NCBI GenBank assembly: GCA_030144725.1
Contig: JASKMD010000007.1
Coordinates: 9,472,503-9,536,502 of the forward strand
Source: Haematococcus lacustris
Taxonomy: Eukaryota > Chlorophyta > Chlorophyceae > Chlamydomonadales > Haematococcaceae
Reading direction: 5' to 3'
DNA: 64,000 nucleotides
Part shown: piece by piece, positions 60,523 through 64,000 of the stretch
Position numbering within the stretch: position 1 is the first letter of the stretch
Layout: every line of letters starts with the position of its first letter
Notes under the pieces: generated by a model
Databases searched by the model: none
Told to the model about the DNA's origin: nothing
What the model saw: the letters and a program-made list of their open reading frames with translations, nothing else
Translations under genes and position numbers: made by a program

Positions 60523-63500
60523 TTAGCGTGCCATGCTGGCCAGGGCTGGGGGTGGGACTGGCATCACGGCTAAGGGTGGGGCTGGCATTACAGCCACGGG
60601 TGGGGCTGGGGCTGGCATAAGGGCTGGCAGACGAGCCAGGGGTGGGGTTGGCATTCCAGCTGAAGCTGTGGCTGGCACCCGTCTTCCCCTTCTGTTGCGG
60701 GTCGTCAGGGGCAGCTGCTGGTAGTCAGACACCCTCTGCGCCAGCCGCTTGTCTTCATCCAGCGTGCACTGCGAGGGAGGTCACACCGCATCAGCCTTAC
60801 CCATCCGTGTGATGGCACCCCTAGCCGCCCCTGCCTTTGCTTCTGTTTGCATCGGCAGGTGCTGCAGCCAAGTGCCCAGCAGTGCGCTCTGTACAGGATG
60901 CTCAGGGACATGTGCATGGTGCTACATGGTTGCCAAGACGCTCAGGTCTACAGATCAGGAGCTGAAACATCCAATGTCATGAGGAGGGTGGAAGGGAATG
61001 ACGTGAGTTGTGCAACAGCACCACCCCATTGCACACCTCATGCCTGCAGGCAGCTGAGGTCATCATCCCTTTGCACTCACCAGGCACATGGGCAGCGTGA
61101 TGTGTGACTTGAGCTTGTCCTGCACCAGGTCTTTGTCCACAAAGCCGCCCTTCTCCTTGATGTGATCAATGAAGCTGCAGGCATACATGCACCAGGGCCT
61201 ATTCAGGCATGTGGACTCCGTTGCACGAGGCTCCCTAAGCCTGTCAACGCCTGTCAGCGCTCGCCCCCAGCCAGACCCCACCACACTTAGCCAGACGCCC
61301 TCACCCACCCACTAGCCAGTCACTCACCGTGGCCAGTAGTTCACAGTGCGGTAGCTTTGCTGTCCTAAGTATACCTCGCCCTCGGAGCTCAGTGCAGCCG
61401 CACAGCCCACGATGAGCAGGCCCCGCCTAGCCCGGGTGATGGCCACGTTCAGGCGGCGGGGGTCAGCCACATGGCCCAGGGACCCAGCGGTGTGCACTGT
61501 GGTGAGGATGACCACATCAGCCTGCAGCCACAGCCCAGGCAGTGCGTGATGTAAGGCAAGCCAAGAGGCCCCTGCTCAGCCCCTTTGATGCACTGGCTGC
61601 TGCTTGGCACCTTGCCGTACCTCAACAAATCAGTATGAGGAAGGGAGAGGAAGGATGGAAGCAAAGAATAATGGAAGAAGAAGTAGAAGACTATGCTGGT
61701 ATTCATCGGCGTGCATGAAGGGAGGAGCTACCGCCAGGGGCGCAACCTGCTCCCACCCCTCCGATGTCGTGGCTGCTGCTCTTCATTCCCTACCTGGCCA
61801 TCTCAGCCTGACCTCGCCTTACTGGCTCAACACACGTGCGCCACCTCTATAGCCTGGCTTCCACAATGCCGCCACCCTGCCCCCGTCACCCTGCCCCCGT
61901 AACCCCTGTCCACCATGCCGCCACCCTGCCCCCGTCACCCTGCCCCCGCCACCCTGCCCGCCTTGCAGCCCGCGCCGCACCTGGACTTTGACACTGCTAT
62001 ATTGACATTGCCCTCCACCTACCGCACGATCAGCATAGCTTGACATCCGGCCTTACTGGCTCAGCCGCCTGACCAGGCACCCACACAGCCCTGTTGACCC
62101 TGAGAAGCAGCCCCTAGCCCTCACCTCCTGGCCCTGGTAGCCGTCCACGGTGTATGCGCGGCAGGCTGAGGCGTAGAAGATGCCCCGGGCCCGGTGCTGA
62201 GCAAACAGCGTCTGGGCCTCCTCCCCTTCCAGCAGGCTGTTGATGGTGGAGCACTGCGACCAGGACAACAGCTGACAAATCTTACCATGACCCTAGGCTT
62301 ATCTACAAAAGGGCATGTGAAGCAGGGATGCACCTCCTCCACAACATGAGGTGGCAGCTCATGTGGTAGAGGTGGTGTGATGGGCCAGGGCCATGTGTGG
62401 TGGTAGGACTCAGAAGCACGGTGTGAGGGCTAGGTCAGCATGGTCAGCCGGTGCTGAGTCTGAGGGCTGTCCTGCCCCACCTGGGCCGTGTAGGGTGTGA
62501 GGATGGCGATGCTGGCCACTGCTGGGTCGCTGCCCACCAGGAGCATGAGGCGCAGCGCCACACTGGCCTCCTCCTCATTGCGCCAGGACTGAGGTACCCT
62601 GGCATCCAGGCTGCCCCGCTCCTGCCTCCCGGCCAAGTCAAAGAATGCCACCGGGTAGCCGGGCCGGGGCCACACCATGCCCCTGCGCATGCATACCCCA
62701 CATGGCAGCAATGGTGGAGGCCGGACCCAGCAGCAAGGCAGGGCAGGGTGGTCAGCGTGTCAGAGGTAGTGTGCCTTCACGTCCATGGTGCACTGAATTG
62801 TCTCAACAAATATTTGCATATTGAGCTGCAAAAAGAATGTACCGCTTGTCTCACTTATGTTAAGTGTAGGTGCTCGAGAAACATCTCTTGATGTGACACT
62901 ATTCAATGTAGAAGAAGACGAACACCACCAGCATCTCTTTGCCATCAATCAGCCATGATGGCCTTTTGGAGCAATGCTCAGGGGCAGCCTATGCAGCAAC
63001 AACATGCCAAGCATGCACAGCACTAGCAGCCACAGCTAGCCTCCTGCACTCACCCCAGCTTGGGCAGGTCCATGGCGGGCATGTGCTGTGGGTCCTCCAC
63101 CAGGCGTCCCCCGTAGAAAGTGTTGCTGGGGAACTCTCGGAGGACGGGGTGCATGCGGTACTGCATCACCAGCGAGCGCTCCATCACCCCAGCCGCCTGC
63201 AGCCTGCAGCCAGGAACAGCTCACGGTCTCATACAGGTATGAACCGTTCACTGAGTCAGAGACGAAAGTGGAACGCTGTTAGTGGCACTGTAAGGGTCAC
63301 TGAACCACAGCACTGCACGGGTGCCCCATGTCCCCAACCACCCAACCACCCCCTGTTGGCCTCACCTGCCGTAGAGAGAGCCGCCGGAGCTGTAGAGCCT
63401 GAGGGCGCTGCGTGCTATGGTGCTCTTCAGTACCGGGCACGACTGCTTGGTGTCGCCCGCCATGAGCACCCACTCCGCGCCCAGTGTGAGGGGCACCATT

Positions 63501-63619
63501 GAAACGCACTCGCTGGACTGGGCCGCCTCGTCACACAACACGATGGGGCAGGTCAGGGTCAGGTCTCGATCACGGGAGTTGCGCAGCTCACCCAAGGCCA
63601 CGCACGTGCCCACCACCAC
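60523..63619 (-). CDS. UPF1/Sen1-like superfamily 1 helicase, C-terminal exons; 5' end off window
   Basis: ATP-dependent RNA/DNA helicase. Seven exons in phase: 63366-63619, 63054-63203, 62481-62682, 62125-62253, 61328-61521, 61081-61174 and 60523-60768. Motif II is CPIVLCDEAAQSSE (DEAAQ, as in Sen1-type enzymes). Then VLMAGDTKQSCPVL (motif III), VMQYRMHPVLREFPSNTFY (motif IV), AILTPYTAQ, YTVDGYQGQE (motif V) and DPRRLNVAITRARRGLLIVG (motif VI). After the core come FIDHIKEKGGFVDKDLVQDK and a Pro/Met/Ala tail from degenerate GGTGGGGCTGGCAT repeats. Motif I and the N-terminus are not in the window, so it runs off the right edge. UPF1 normally has DEATQ and IGHMBP2 DEAGQ, so the subgroup stays open. 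Confidence 0.88.
61660..61785 (-). mobile_element. LINE 3'-end relic (Dualen tail family), minus strand
   Basis: Read on the minus strand: GGTGGGAGCAGG, GCGCCCCTGGCGGTAGCTCC, CTCCCTTCATGCACGCC, then CAGCATAGTCTTCTACTTC. Same order as 6631-6730, with about 85-90 percent identity by eye. It lies in a helicase intron. Confidence 0.65.
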
Positions 63620-64000
63620 CTGCGAAGCCAGGCAGCCACCAGCAGGGCTCAGCTTCCTTCCGGCAACCTTCTCACTCCTTCTGCTCACTCCACTACTCAC
63701 AATTTGCTCTCTGGTGCCAGTACTGTGTCACAGGACGGGATGAACAGCAGTGTGGACATAAGCTACCCGGAGCCCCCTCCTTCCGATGCTTTCGCTTTTC
63801 GCTTTGCTTGTGTGATCGAAAAGAGCACAGTAGGAGTGGGAGGTGCAGCACACAAGACTCGTGCATGAGAGAAAGGCCAAGTAAACATACCAAAGACAGA
63901 GCATGAGAAGGCAGTGCAGTCTCTGCGCTAAGATGCGTGCCACCAAGGTCATGAGGCAGGCAACAAGAGTGATCAGGGTGATGAGGGCGGGCAATGGGTA
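63620..64000. other. Helicase upstream intron or edge, no exon recognised
   Basis: Between the DEAAQ exon and the window edge. No helicase motif I exon was found on the minus strand; presumably it lies to the right. Confidence 0.4.

Overview
The window is nuclear DNA of a green alga, most likely a chlamydomonadalean (Chlamydomonas/volvocine-like) species. The genes are GC-rich and split by many short GT-AG introns. They include a nucleus-encoded plastid ribosomal protein with a transit-peptide exon. G-rich hexamer arrays fill introns and spacers, and the mobile elements are types known from chlorophytes: a LINE with two endonucleases, a relic resembling Fanzor/TnpB, and a tRNA-derived SINE. 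There are no operons. A 500-base run of N (26001-26500) is an assembly gap. Exon models were built by hand from homology, splice dinucleotides and phase.

Layout. (1) 331-1918, minus: 5' seven exons of the protein phosphatase 4 catalytic subunit, running off the left edge. (2) 2479-9005: two nearly identical 2,059-bp blocks, each with a complete PRPS20 (plastid ribosomal protein bS20) gene on the minus strand. The spacer holds a decayed Fanzor-like nuclease gene and a LINE 3'-end relic. (3) 9200-11000, minus: HSCB, the iron-sulfur cluster co-chaperone. (4) 11-15.5 kb: low-complexity spacer, a 66-bp minisatellite and a 1.37-kb AGGGTC array.

(5) 15693-32998, plus: a giant LINE of Dualen/RandI type bounded by a 14-bp target-site duplication. 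Its ancestral reading frame of about 4,050 codons joins His-rich repeats, a 2A ribosome-skipping motif, two Josephin-like cysteine-protease domains, an APE endonuclease, reverse transcriptase, a PHD-type zinc finger, RNase H and a restriction-like endonuclease. A second, APE-type LINE (19478-24226, minus) is nested in it. Two in-frame TAG codons and a frame change at a 13-C run also break it.

(6) 33203-36865, plus: a 656-aa leucine-rich-repeat protein with a SAPS-like (phosphatase regulatory) C-terminal part. (7) 38601-54530, minus: a 16-kb WRN-like RecQ helicase gene (helicase core, zinc/RQC, HRDC and C-terminal HTH), its introns packed with G-quadruplex-prone arrays, two TIR transposons in TA microsatellites, and a tRNA-derived SINE whose 3' tail matches the Dualen LINE. 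(8) 56476-59356, minus: a 340-aa coiled-coil/EF-hand protein. (9) 60523-63619 and beyond, minus: C-terminal exons of a UPF1/Sen1-like superfamily 1 helicase running off the right edge.

Host genes here belong to housekeeping pathways (phosphatase signalling, plastid translation, Fe-S assembly, DNA and RNA helicases). The most notable system is the Dualen-type polyprotein, together with the SINE that seems to borrow its 3' end.
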